Of a stretch of 64,000 nt of DNA, positions 30,101-45,100 are shown piece after piece. The stretch lies in the NCBI GenBank assembly GCA_921293015.1, contig OV121086.1, forward strand, positions 43,355,402 through 43,419,401, written 5' to 3'. The stretch's first letter is position 1. Each line of letters opens with the position of its first letter. The notes beneath the pieces were generated by a model that did not search any database, was not told the origin of the DNA, and saw only the letters and a program-made list of their open reading frames with translations. The position numbers were made by a program, and so were the translations under genes. This DNA is from Phorcus lineatus (lineage: Eukaryota > Mollusca > Gastropoda > Trochida > Trochidae).

Positions 30101-33100
30101 TCATAATCTGATAAAACATAACTTTCAAGAAAACAGTTAAATGGATATTCCATATGCTTCTCATTGCAACTTTTGTATTAAGATTTCACATGAAATATCA
30201 CCTTATCTTGATCAGAAACACTATTTAATTGACTGTGCACTGGGCAGTCTCCTACACAAAGCTTGCTCACCTAATAAGCAATCTCAATCATTATATCATA
30301 TTCTCTGACCACAGACATGCTTTCCATGCAAGAAATGTTTTCATTGGCTGAAATTTGGCAGGTAGTTGTGGCAATCTTTTGCAAGGGAAATCTGTTACAG
30401 CTTCAGAAAACACTTGAGATAACACATGAAGGAAGATATCATGTGAGCTAACTCTGTGGGTAGAAAATTCAGCTTGGCATAAAGTAGTACATTGATTTAA
30501 ACTTAGCAAAAGATTCCCATTGTCTCCTAAATGAAATCTTTCATACTTTATGTTAAGGAAATCTTATATGACCTTTTTTTACGTGTTTGCTTGCATCAAA
30601 GAGGAAAGAGTGGGCGTAAAGGTTGAGGATCAGAATTTGATTGATTACTTTCGATGTGTTCCCGAGAGGGATGGGTTTAACAGATTTCCTGTATTGACTG
30701 GGACTTACGAAAACTATTCCAGAAAAGCACCATATTTAGTCAGTGATAAATCCTGAACTAACCCTTTGTTGATGAGTGACTACTTTAAATTTGTCACTCC
30801 GAATTGTTCAGTCATCTGTTTATAATTATAAGTGGTAATATCTGAAAACCTCACTCAGAATTGTTTCGTTAGCAGCTGTAAGCCGTAATATCTGAAATAC
30901 TCAAATAATGTGAGATAATGATAAAGGCAGACTTTAGATATTGACATTCAAAGGGTTACCATAGCTTATACTTTCAGACATTAAATCTCTACAATCCGTG
31001 GCTTTCAAACTTGAGAATATTTTCAAGGATTTCCTTTTTTTGTCACAATAGTGTCAAAATTCTTTTTAGAATTTTACTTAATCTTAGGACATTTCACATA
31101 GATTTGGATTATGTTTGTGAATGTTATGAAATCTAGCGGTCACCCATTAGCTGCAAACATTCTAGACAACATATGCTTCATTTATCTGAAGATTGCCAAT
31201 CATTTATGAAACCTTAATTCATTAAAATGGTCTATCAAATAATAGTGCTTTGGGCAGGTTTCAAGGTAATTATTTGGACCATGAGTTCTTTCTCTCCGAA
31301 TGATAAAACTTAACAAATAAAAATAGTCAGTATTTCAAGGTTTTATAGTTTTCCTTATCTTCAATATAAGCAAAACTTTATGTTTAATTGTTAGTCATTG
31401 GTTAATTCTCAAGATTTTTTAATATATGATTTCTTTTGGGTACATATTCAAGGGAAAGTTTTCTGAAATTTCATTCCTTTTCCTTTTCTGTAAATTATTA
31501 TAACTTCAGTTACTAGACATTTTGAACTTAAAATGCTTTAAATTCTGATGAAAATCATGTCATTTAAACAGAGTACCATACATGAATAAAATCAATTAAT
31601 TAGTTTTGAGACAACTGGTTCATGGTAAAAAACAAAGGGTATGAAAGACATTACACCTTTTTTCAATAACTTTTCTTCTTTTACGAAGCCTCACAGTTTA
31701 TGTACATTAATAACAACCATTTTATTTGTCAAATAGTGTCATCATCATGTTACAATTTAACATAATGATATGACATTCATTTATTGAAGAAAAATTCCTT
31801 ATATTCTGAAATGAAAATTCACACTCAATGATAGGCATGACAGTAACACTGTATAAGGGCTTGTAAAAATGGGTAATAATAATAAGAAGATCATTCAGAT
31901 AAACTCAGTAATCTTTGTTTCAATACAGGAGACGAACAAGAACTGTTCAGACATGTAGAACTGAAACTGTATTCTTATGTTCATGTTGTAAACAAAATCT
32001 GACTTGTATTCTTGGAAAGCTATTAGTATCTCTCGCTAATAAATTTTATATCTTTAAAGTGAAACTGCATTAGCCATGCAGATTTCATGCAAAGTTAGGT
32101 TATTATGCGAAGTCATGTTTAAGGTTTTTGCAGAGACTGTAAATTCAGTGGAATATCAACAAGAAAATGTGGTACAGATTCAGATGACAGTTCTAGCAAT
32201 ATCATTGTGTTAGTTTTCACAGAATCAGAGGATAGTAAGGATATTATAATGTGTTTGTTTTGGGAGTATATAAATCATAATGAAGTCAACAAAATATTAG
32301 GAAAATACATAGCTTAGAATTTATATCCTTTTAAATGTCATTGTTCTTCACCCATTTGAACTTGAATAATGAGTTGAACAAGGAACATAAGTAAGAACAT
32401 ATCCAACACTAGTTACTCAATTTGTACCTTACTTTACCAGTAACATACATTATCATTATCAAAATATGTCTTTTCCTTTATACTTTTTCCATGTAAGGAG
32501 TGCAAACATGTGACTTTGCTTGCCTTGTTTGGTAAGCTTATTCATTACACTGCTAACCAGGTTCAACACTGCATGGTGAAGTGGTGTCATGATCAACTAG
32601 GATACTGCATTTAATGTATAAAGTGCCATGGCCGCTCAGAAAATTGAAAAGAGGGGGTGCTTATTAATGGCTTTTCAATAATCTCTTCAGATTATAAAAA
32701 GAACCATTTCTGCCACTTTGATATATTCAAAATTGTTACACGTTTAAATGTTTTGCTTGCAAACATATGGAATAAAAAAACCCAGTTGTTTTCTTGCATA
32801 ACTACACTTGAAATACAGCTCCATTACTATCAGCATAAGGAGCAAGTTTTCAATGCAACTGTCTAGCTTTGTCACACAGGAAGAGCTATAAGAAGGGCTA
32901 TATTTTTTCAGTTACAAATGTTGTTATGGAGCACTTATAAGGAAAGGGTGCGTATTACATCGAATATGTTAAAGGAAATTATTTTTACATTGAAAGGATG
33001 TGTAATTGTTGGATGTTGAATTCAGTTTTAGATAACTTCCTCAATCTATATATGCTCTTTGATCAGATGATCATCTTTCTTTGTGATGAAATATGATTTA

Positions 33101-36100
33101 AAACATTTGAAAACAATACAAATTTAAGCAAATGTATTTCCTGTTCAATTTCCTATCTATATAAGTGATAAACAACCAAAGAACAAAATGGTCAAAGTAC
33201 ATGTTAGTCATCAAATTTCATAAATTTTAGCATTGAAGAATCACAATGTTACTGGTGTAACAATCAAGTATTTTATAACACACTTCTCTCAAGGAATATC
33301 TACGATATATTTTACTACCCAATATCTGTGGTAATTATTTCTTCGTGCAAAACACATGGCAATATTATTTGTCCATTGTCTGTCTTCAATCTCGATCATC
33401 TATTGTGTCCCATCCTTTTGGATATTTTAGTTTTTGCACTCAGAACTGCTGTGACCCCAATGGAGAAGTAGAATTAAGTGGTTCAGTCAATGGCTTTCAC
33501 CTAGGGTATCAAAGTTTATCATTTATTCCTGTAGCACCTATAAAATTGGGTATACTTATGTTGCCCCTGTATAAAGGTTTCATGGCCAAGCTCTGCCTTT
33601 CTTATTGTCTCACAGCTGTGTTTGTTGATACACTGAGTCAAGGGCTAGAGAAAGGTTGTCAAATGGAAACAGGGAAAAGAAACACTTTCCTCTTTGTCGG
33701 TTGGTAAGTTACATAAGGCTGATGATAGATTACGTTTTATTTATCTTTTGTAGCTGTGGTACCTTGAATTTTGTAAATCTTTTGCAAAGAGCTAAACAAG
33801 TCACACCCTTAGAACCTATTCTTTGCTTCCTCTAGAACTGTAGATATATCAGTCTGATTAAAATCGACCGTGTTCCGAGGAATAAAAGTTTCAAAATATT
33901 GACTCTATCGAGATTCGAACTCTTTTTATCTAGGCTATCCTCTCCACAGCGGTCTGAAGGCAGCCTCACTGCTCGCACGTGCCGACACCAGTTTAGCGCA
34001 GACAAAACCTAGTCAATAGCGAACCAATCACATCATCGCGTTTAAAATAAAGATAGCGGCGATCAAGGTTAACGAATGGTAAATGGGAGTTACTTGCCCC
34101 TAGCTACTGATACCGAATGCTTTTGCCGCACGCATTGTGATTGGTTAGCTTAGTTTACGCAAGAACGTGCGCTACAGTAGGGTGCGGTCAGACGTAGTGG
34201 AGAGGATAGCCTAGACAGATAGAGTTCGAATCTTGATAGACTCAATATTTTGAAACTTTTATTCCTCGGAACACGGTCGATTTTAATCAGACTGGTAGAT
34301 ATGTCTGAATGAAATGAACTAAAATTGTGGCTGTTTAACCTATGTTACATCAAACATTGAGAATGAGAGGTATGAAAATGTTCTATTCTTTAACAATTGA
34401 ATTGACAGATCATGGAAACCTGGTGAGATAATTGCCATGCAGTGGCTGTAATTTATGAGGATCTATCCTTTATCAAATTTTTTTTCATGAAAGTTCTAAC
34501 AATTACATAACTCTTTTTCTTAAGACTCTTTTGTCCAATTATGCAAAATTTATTAGATTATGTTATTTTAAGAAGTAATCTTTAATTAATTTAAGAATTT
34601 GAATTTTAGTTTAAAAAGTTCTAAAACATTTTAATTTTTTGACAAAAAATGTTTTTAAATTTAAAAAAAACAAACTTGGATTCATTGGTCAAGGTACGGA
34701 CAGTTCTGAAATATTCCATGTTTTTATATTCTTAACTGAGAATAATTTGATTAATTGATTTACCTATATGAGGATCAATATAACAGATTTCCAGTCAAGC
34801 CATTAAAGACAGGTATAGAATATTTGACACCTGTGATTGATTTCAGTTTAACTTTCATGCATCACCGATTTCCCCACCTATGATGTTAATTTCAGCCCCA
34901 GGCTCAGATAAGGCATACTATCATATGCTTATTACTTGTGTATCACTAACTGTCTCATTATGGGATTATCATCATCAATATTGTATTCCTCTTTTGTTTG
35001 ATACTTCCTGATGTTGCATAATAGTTATTACATATTTAATGATGATATGATATTTGTAGAATAGGATTGGAAAAATTTATTTCTCGGATGGAAAAATTTA
35101 TTTCTCGGATTCAAAAGTTTATATTTCTTCTTCACTTGCTCATTGCAAAATATTCTAAGGTAGCTATCTTGACTAATCCAGGATTATTTCAATCACGAAT
35201 TAGATGTGATTTTAAAAAATTGGCCTTTCAGAATGAGTTGACATAGATTAATTAAATCATTGATGAGTATGATCCATCGAGAGCCCTCATATCTGGAGGA
35301 GACCCTCTTCTCTGTGTTCCCAAACATTTTTTGTTGACAGCAGCTAGCTTATCCAGAGCAGCCCCTGTACTTTGGAACAGGCTTCTTGTAGATTCAAGAT
35401 CAGTCACAGAAATGACTTCCTTTCCTTTGAAAGCTTACTTCTTCATAGAAGCAAATTATTGCCTAATACCAGTTTTGTATGACTTCAAAAATACTTGATA
35501 ATTAGAGAAATCTAGTTATTATTTTTTAGATATTTTTTCATTATCAAATCAACTGTTAAGCTTGAAATAGTCCCTTTCCCCCACAGAAGTTGATCAACGC
35601 GTGTTCTCAAGTAAGGTCTGTTCGATAATCAAAACATTATTTTTTCCTGTTGAAGGAGGTTGCTGCTTGGTTGCAATGTAGTCAGGTGTAATAACTGTGG
35701 TGACTAAACTGAACACTGGGCCTAAAGTTCCTTCACTTTTGCAGTGTGCACATCTTACTTAAAAGTCAAAGATTTGATGGAGATACAAGATGCAATGTGA
35801 ATGGATAACATAACGAACATTCAGTTTTGCCAAATCTTTTGGTATGAAATTGTAAGTTAGGGAACCTTATTGTGGCTTTGGACTATCATCCAGAAAAGAG
35901 GAACATGTCTTGTGAAATCAACTTCTCCCACAGATTTTCATCAATCTTTCTTACACTTGGAGTTTGCATTAATAGAATACTTTGCAGGGGATATTGTTAT
36001 GAAGTGATTCATTTCATGTATTTTATAGTCAAATTTGTTATATAAATTTTGGGCATTTCATGTCTTCAAGTATGGAAGGGGATGTGTGCCAAAAATGAAA

Positions 36101-39100
36101 TCATGTAAACTCGTAATACGCAAGTTGTAACATGTTGTTCTCAACCATGCAATTCTCGAAAAGACAAGTCCAAGTATGCAAACCTAACTTTTCAATCCTG
36201 TAAAACTCAACTTGCTGTTCTCAACTTTACAAAGTTCAAATGTAATTCTAGAAATGTCAAAGTCGAAACTCATTTTTGTATTTCAAATAAGAGGGATATA
36301 CACATTTAGCAATGCTACAAGTTACGTTTTACAATTGGTAAATGAAAAATGAAGAGTTGTAAAATCAGCCTAGCCAAACAGACTTTTGCATCTGGAGTTT
36401 TACATGAGTTGCATGGTTATGATTGCAATGTTCCGAAATACATCTGTACACGATTTCGCATAGACCATATTTGGAAGTTTAACGAAGACTGCCGATGATT
36501 TCCGAAGATGATCGGTATTTGACAACAACGAGACCTCCCTGATCCAAGCTCCATGCAACGCTGTGCAAGCTTTCCGGATAGCGTTCAGTTGAGTCCACCG
36601 CAATGCGCAGAGCTTGGGCATGCGACCCTCACCTTTTGCCAAAGTTCTTAGTCAATTATTGATCTAGATAATGTTTTTCTACTGTTTTTGTAGGGGTTAC
36701 ACGAGGTTTATCTCACGAAAGAATATTATGAACTTTAATTCTGGGTTAGACTTTACTGGACACTAAACCTCTGCACAACTTACTGCATCGAGATGATTCA
36801 CTATAAAAAAAACTCATTTTAGATATCAAGGTACTGTAGGGTTTAAAAAACTCATCAAATTACAAGACTGGTTTTAGAATAATGAAACAACGGCATACTT
36901 GACGCGCAAAGACAAATAACAGTAGAAAGAATATATCTATATTGTAAACCCACGTTACCCCTAAAACACGGGCTTGTGATTCTTTCAAATTAACAGTTAG
37001 AAAAATAACTACGCAACGTAAAGTTAGGGGAAAGTTCCAAAATCATTGAAAAGAATTAATTTTTCTTTTGTTAGTCTTTCATTCGGTCGTTTAACCAATA
37101 AATATTATTCCGTTAAAACAAATATTTATTTAAACTAATACCGTTTAAAGTCATGTTTTAAAGCTATGAACGTTCCAAACCAGACGTTTTTAAACAGTTT
37201 GAAGAAATTTGATTGAAGAACATGTCAAAATCACATGACTGGCATATCATGTGAGATGTTATTTTTAACTCTCCGCCCGATCGACAGTTATTATAGGGTC
37301 GTCTTAAAAGCGAACGGTCTATTAATTTTTGCCCGGTCTGGCAGGCCGCCAGAGAACGTCGGGTCATTGTTCGATACAAAGTTTGCCAAATATTAAGTCG
37401 AAAAGCTCTTGCAAATTCAAATATCATCAACAATTTAAATCAAATACCTTTGTAATCATCAAGATGTAAAAATTCTAACAATTATTTGAAATACAAGAAT
37501 ATACATTTCGATACGTATAACTTGGGGGTGTACAACTTAGATTTCTCGATAAATCAAGAAAAGTGGCACAGCAACAAAAACACGATTGTAATTGATAGTT
37601 AGTTATCAACGATTCACGTAGTGTATATCTTGAATTTTATCCAAAGGAGTGTTTAATTACAAATGTTACCAACTGTGTTCATCAACCGTGTGCAAGTGCA
37701 CAACTGAAGGGATTATTACACAAGTGCGGCTTAATGAGAACATAAAATCAAACTTCACATCAGTTAAGTAAATGTAAACCATTTTTCTCCCAGTGATAAA
37801 TCATAATTAGGTGATGTCATAAAATAATAATCATTTAAAATTAATTGCCAAGAGGACACAAAAGTATGGTGCTGAAAGATTGTCTACAAAGTAATCATGC
37901 TTTAACAAAGGCATCGGAATCGCTCATATTCCATTGTTATACCAATTACTAAACAATAAACATGTGCTTTGAAAAAATGATACTTTTCAGTTTTGTAAAA
38001 ATTTGTTATGGTACGAGATTGATTAAGTATTTTGAACTATTGAAATCGGCCCCCGAAAAGTTAATATGCGTTGACTACGTCACAAAATCTGAGGGGCTCG
38101 AAAAGAGGTGACAAAATTCGCGATCAAATGGACCTTTTCGAAGTTTGGAAATTTTCTTGCATTAAACACGGGTATATTTTATAGAATTACGTATTCAAGA
38201 TTTCTTTTTTGATAATGGTCAGATAAGAATTAATGGCAAATGATATTTGTTCTATTACAATTGTTGCTATTTGCCTAAGGGGTTCGAAAACACCGTACGC
38301 GAGTTACTAAGAACTTTGACAAAAGGTGATGGTCGCATGCCCAAGCTCCGTGCATTGCGGTGGACTCAACTGAACGCTATCCGGAAAGCTTGCACAGCGT
38401 TGCATGGAGCTTAGATCAGGGAGGTCTCGTTGTTGTCAAATACCGATCATCTTCGGAAATCATCGGCAGTCTTCGTTAAACTTCCAGATATGGTCTATGC
38501 GAAATCGTGTACAGATGTATTTCGGAACATTGCAATCATAACCATGCAACTCATGTAAAACTCCAGATGCAAAAGTCTGTTTGGCTAGGCTGATTTTACA
38601 ACTCTTCATTTTTCATTTACCAATTGTAAAACGTAACTTGTAGATTTGCTAAATGTGTATATCCCTCTTATTGGAAATACAAAAATGAGTTTCGACTTTG
38701 AAATTTCTGGAATTACATTTCAACTTTGTAAAGTTGAGAACAGAAAGTTGAGTTTTACAGGATTGAAATGTTAGGTTTGCATACTTGGACCTGTCTTTTC
38801 GAGAATTGCATGGTTGAGAACAACATGTTACAACTTGCGAATTACGAGTTTACATGATTTCATTTTTGGCACACATCCCCTTCCATATTCAAGAAGGTTT
38901 ACCGGTGAAAGGTGACATTTAGAACTACAAAAGTGATTTATGTAACCTTGATTAACAAACTTGTAAAATTTATGTAAAATTTAACTAAAATTTTGTGTTG
39001 AATGTTTGATGATGGGTGAATTTAATGTTAATTGTGATTGTTTATCTTCATGAGACAATCCACAATAAGACTTATCTAGTGACAATTTTATTAGGTTTTT

Positions 39101-42100
39101 CGACATAATTGTCAGTTACCCAGACACTACAAAAGATATTTGTAACCCCTTATCTTTTACCAAGTGTTAGAGATTATTGTCGATAGACTGTCTCCAAACC
39201 TCAAAACTGTTTGTTTTTAAAAGATTATTTATCTTTTGAATATAAAAATTTTAGATGGGTTAAGTTGAATTAAAAAATTATTATTCAGATAAATATCATG
39301 TCATAGGAATTTTATGTTTATTGGGAACTTGAAGGTAAATAATGATTACTAGGACGATGAGATAGTCTCTGTTTATTGTAGATAAGAAACTTAAATCTAA
39401 AGAAGGAAGTATGTTTCGAAAGAACTTAAAATTGAACTTTCTTTTTTTAATTTTTTTCGTTGATCATTTGAAAAAACATCATATGCAGTAGTGCTTTTTG
39501 GGTTTTTCTACTATACTAATAATAATGTAATAATAATGTTGATATTTATAAGGCGCACATTTCCACGCACTAGTGCATGCTCAAGGCGCTACCAGCTTTA
39601 TTACTGACATATTTGTCGCTAGAAGGTCACCACAAACACACTGCTTTGCCAGGTACCCATTTCCTGCAGTTTTTCTACTATCTAGAATTTTCAGTTTGTT
39701 GGTTTGCATGAAAATGCAACATAGAAATTAATTCCTGGAGCTGAACAAACAAATTGTAGTTCCTATGTGAACAAATCTTGGTATACGAAAGAATCACTCT
39801 GTGTGGATCATCTTGTGCCTGTATTTGTTTTCAGTTTTCTTGGATGTCTAGTTTTACTGGTTTCATACAACATTATTTACATTTATATACTGGGAAAACT
39901 GATCATTCAACTCATGCCAACTCTGATGACTCTTAGGATTCAATATGATGCACATTTGCATTTCTGATATTGGCATTTTGAAAATTTTTTGTGTGAATAA
40001 TTAAAAGTGAAAAGTATTTTTGAGTCTGCCATGTTTGACCTCAATATTGGACAGATGGCATAGAATAGGAGCGGCTCGCTGATTGGTTAAACATTAACTC
40101 TTCTGTAGTGAAGTTACGAAGAATTAATGTTTAGCAAATCAGCGAGCCGCTAGTATTCTGCGCTATCCTTCCGATATTAAGGTCAAACATGGCTGACCCG
40201 AGCGATCGAAACCGCATTTAATGCAGTAAAAGCTTGCTTACAAGGTATGAATCACATCATATTTCATCTGAATAGTCACGCTACGAAATCGGAATACATA
40301 GGGATTGCGATAAAGTTGTATTTGTCGTGCAAAGTACGTATTTGAGTGTTTAATTCGTATTTTATCAGTTTGAAAGCGATGTTTTAGTGAGGCAGGATTT
40401 TGGCGTACTCACAAGAAAACATACTTTTTTCGATTTCAAAACAGTGTAGCTCTGTCAAAAGTCAACCGATTTTGATTGTTTTACAATCTATCAAAAGGGA
40501 ATTTATCAGGCTTCATGTGTGTATATTGTTATATTAATCTTTATTGAATTTCCAAGTTGATTTCTTCCCGGAACAAAACGGGGGGTCTGAGGGCGTTATA
40601 TCCCTTTAGTATTTATATAGTAGAGATACCCTTTTTTTTCTTCATTATATATTACTATTATTATTTTCGCACCATCTGCTTATCACCAAAATGTATGTCA
40701 ATAATCTTCTTCCTGCCTTGTTATTCATGATAGATTGCTAGATAACAAAGGGATGGTGCTGAGGTTGAAAAATGAACCTGTAACATTAAGAGAAAATGTT
40801 AACATATGATCAGTGAACCTTATAAACAAATTCTGCTATATAGTTTTGACTATCAAAAAATTTCAAACAAGATATTTTAATCTTTAAAATATTTAAATGT
40901 TATAGCTTAATGGTGAGATTTTATCTTTCATCAAATATCGTACTTTTAGGTTTCAGTGGAAACTAAAACATCTGTAAAACAATACAACCAAAAGGTGATG
41001 TTAAGTCTTCATGTTAAAACAAAAATATCATAATATTTTCATTTTCATTTTTATCTTAATTCCAGGTTGCAAATCCATTGCTGAGACATTAATTTTCCAC
41101 TCAGCCGATGTTGATAGCAGAGACGTCAAAGGGTGAGTTGACAGATGTATATCGACACTAACAACAACCTGTAGGTTTCTGTCACCCAACTGTGCAGGTC
41201 AGCCTGCATGTGACAGGTGATTGATGAGCTGTAACATACATGTCAGACATCTGTCTGATATACTGTGGTAATAAAATAGTGAAGTGTGATTCATCAACAT
41301 AATCATACTAATTAATTTGAAGCATTAGTAAATCTTTCATTGGACATATTTTTTTATTACTTTTCTCCTTTTTGTAGAAAAAAAATAATTAATTGATACC
41401 ATTTTTAGAGAATAGATTTTATCTTTATGAGGCAGTACTATTTTATTTGATGATTTGATACCATGTTGAAACTATAATGTTAGCAAATTGAAGGAGTTAA
41501 TGATGAATGATATTAGATAAAAAAGCTCATTAATAAGATTATTTATGGTATAGGACTAATACATTAAATCTAAAGATAGTGTGTAGTTTGACACAAAAGA
41601 TGTTTAGATAGTTAAACACAAGAGAGATATTTGTATGTTGCAGAAATTATATTTTTTGTTATCTGATTGAGTTGTTGAAATACCTTAACTGATTTTTGTC
41701 ATCACTTGAAACATTTTGCTAGTATGATAGGATTCATGTGTCTAAACAGTACTCTGTTACAAGTCTTTGGGAAACAGGCTCTTTGTGTGTATAAGGCATT
41801 CACAGGAAATGTAGACTAATTAATTGTGGGCGACATTCATTCTTTTTCTAAAAATCAAATTGAGATTCATTCAAAGCTCTCCCATTTCCCTTTTAATAAT
41901 TTTACTTTTTTCTATATATATATCAGGAAAGTAAAACAATCTTGTTTTAAAGTTTTCTTATAAATAAGTGATGTGGAAGCACAAGTAAGAGAAACTGGTT
42001 CTTGCAGAAACTATTTTTGAAGGTGATGTTGGAACATGGCATAATAACTGTTATTGTTTTGTTTTTGTACATGGTGGTTAAAACATTCAACAATAACTAA

Positions 42101-45100
42101 TGTACAGTATTGTGTGACAACCTATTTAAGATAAAAAAATCAACATTAATGAATAGTATAGAAATGCAAAACAACAGTAAGATGTCAGATGAAAAATACA
42201 ACAGCAAAGATATTTAGAAAAGCATAAATTGGCAATCAACATTTTGGTTTTTAGTTTAAAGGGGCATTATCAAGTTTTTCAGAAATTCTATTTCTTCAAA
42301 TTTTCAGCAATGAATATATCTTTCAGGCATTGAAGGCATTATATTCAGAGGGTCAAATACCTCATTACTCAACCTGTTAGTCGTAGAAGAAAGTATCAAA
42401 TACCAAGCCAAAAATGCTTGTAGCCATTTTAGTGTGAACACCTTGTCATCATTTATGGTGGGGGAATGGATTTGCTTAAATAAATCAAACATGTTATGTT
42501 CTTTTTAGACCTGCTTTTATATTAAAAGGATGCCTTGCAATTATTTACATTTATTTGTGTTTTTCAAAAGATCACCTTTTTCACCTAAAAAATGTGCTAC
42601 TGTTCCTTAAATTTAGACTATTGGATGAGTTTTAAATGTTTTTATTCATTTCTTCAATTATTAACTGACATTTGTTTTATTACCAGGAACACTGCACTGC
42701 ATATGGCAGTATTTGCAGGAGAAACAGAATTAGTTGACATGTTTCTACAGAACAATGCATCAGTAAGTCTATAATATATATTTCATTTCTATCTACATCA
42801 CAGAGACTTCTTTCTCAATGATTATATTTCCATTTCATTCAGATCAGGCGGTTGGTAAATTACTTTTAGTATGTGAGTTATTGATTTCCAGTTATTATTT
42901 ACACAAGATATTGCAGGGCTTCATATATCCCCTTATTGAGTCACCTGATGAAACTGAAAAACCTTATGTGTCCATTATATTGAAAAAGAAATTCATTCCA
43001 TACATTGTTAAATACATTCATTTATTATGTTTTCAATGGTGAAATATGCCATTTATTAGTGAAAATAAAATCCGTATTTTCACTGAGTGAAATAATAATG
43101 GTATCCTACTCAGTGAAATAACGCAACAATCATATGACGTCATCTGTGACGTCAAGAAAGAATTTAATGACGTCATGCAACGGCCACGCTAGCGAAGGGA
43201 TTTAGCTACTCCATTCATATAGTTAAGGTCATTTACGGGGTTTTTGGAAACATAATAAATAGAACATTTGACATTTCCCGTTGAATACCATGTATATCTC
43301 ATCTTGTGAAGTAGAAAATCATATACTTACACTCGTGGCTGCGCCACTCGTGAAAATATCATTTCTACTTCACTCGATGAGATATTCATGGTATTCGACG
43401 AGAAATGTCAAATATCCTCTATATTTTTTTTTTATCTGATGAAAAACAATTTCTTATATTTCAGTCAATAGAAGTTAATATGAATTGTATACATATTGTA
43501 AGCTTTTCTCCATTTTGCAAAGGGTTTAACAATTACAATTGTATTATACGATTAAAAGTGTATCTTGAATTTAAATTTCCTTATTTGGAAAAGAGTATGT
43601 TCTATCATTTTTACCTTATTTTGACACCAGGTCTAGTTTAAAAAAATAGATTCTAATAATTCATGTGTAAAGTGTCAGAGTAATCTGTGAAATATGCAAG
43701 GCTCAAGCTAAAAGCAGAATGACGGTATAGGAATACTGGTGACCTAGCTGTGGGTGCTAACAGTGGCTGGTCCTGCCTGTAAATGTCAACCTGCCACATG
43801 ACAATGTACACTGCAATCTGTAACACCATTGACCTACATAGAAAACATGTTTATTTCATTTGCTTTATTTTATTATTATTTATTATTTATTTTATGTATT
43901 ATTTGCTTTAATGTAGAAAATTTCTGATAATAATGGTTGTTAATGTAAAGCATTTGTTCTCTTTTTTTTACTTTCCTTAGGTAAACTGTCAAAACAATGA
44001 TGGAAATACAGCCCTTCATATTGCATGTCAAAGTGACATTGAGAACAAAATTCAAGTCATTCTCAAACTTCTCAAAGTAAGTATGTCAGTCTCCTGGACT
44101 CAAAATATATCAATACTTATGCCAATTACAATTATTGTTGATTATATACACTTACAATATTTATCCTCAAAACCTTACTATTTATGGTACGATTTTTTAA
44201 CATAAATTAAGAATTGTTTTTGCCTACTGGTATCTCATTTCTTTTAGAATACCAAAAGTAAGAGCTGTTCAGTAAATGTATGCCAAATTCAAATTATTTG
44301 AAATAAAATCTCTAGGTCAGTCACATCAATGCTCAGTAAGTTATTAAATGTCCCACTTTATCACACCCTGAACTTTTCATCAGAAAATCTTTAATATATT
44401 TTCCTGCCCATGATTTGAATCAGCCGCCCTTGATTTGAATTTGGACCCACAATCCTCTCAAAAACATGTTGCAAGACACTTTGGTCATGCTCTGAGGAAA
44501 CGTGCATGTAATTCCAGCTCATAGCTCACACTTTCATGTTCCTTCCATTCAGAAAGCAGATTTGCTTTTGAAATTTCAAATTCAAGTCCCTTAGTTTACC
44601 TTGCCTTCATAGTTTATGAAACTTCAAGATACCAAGTCACATCATTCCATCATCTCATTCAAGACTTTCCATTTGTTGTTTACTTTGCAACAAGATTCTA
44701 AAGCAATTATTTTGCATTCAAATTTTCCTGAGGAAAATTTCTTGGGGTGAGATCTGAAGAGCATTGGACTTGACTTTCTTAGAATATAATCTTACCAGTG
44801 ATGTTAAGTATAATCCCATGGGACCATGAAAAGGTCATACATATCCAATGTTTTGTCTTATTCAACAACAATTTTGTCACAAAAGTAATATGGGGACTTA
44901 AATGAATATTCACTTATTCTACACTTAAAGTGTGACAAACATATGTTACAATGTAGGAAAGGCTGTACAGTTAGGTCTGATACACCTGTTACTCAATACA
45001 CTGATAGCCATGCCTACCCAATGGTGATGAACTTCTCAATATCTGTCGCCTGACAATAGAGGTGTGATGATGTATATACAGACATTTCAAGATACATTAC

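Noticed and set aside
33345..33707. 120-codon plus-strand frame in ankyrin intron 2
   Set aside because: No recognisable domain, no splice-consistent neighbour and no repeat support; length alone is not enough.
42940..42970. CTGATGA ... GAAA string suggesting a hammerhead ribozyme
   Set aside because: No stem II can form between the two core boxes and no cleavage-site stem flanks them.
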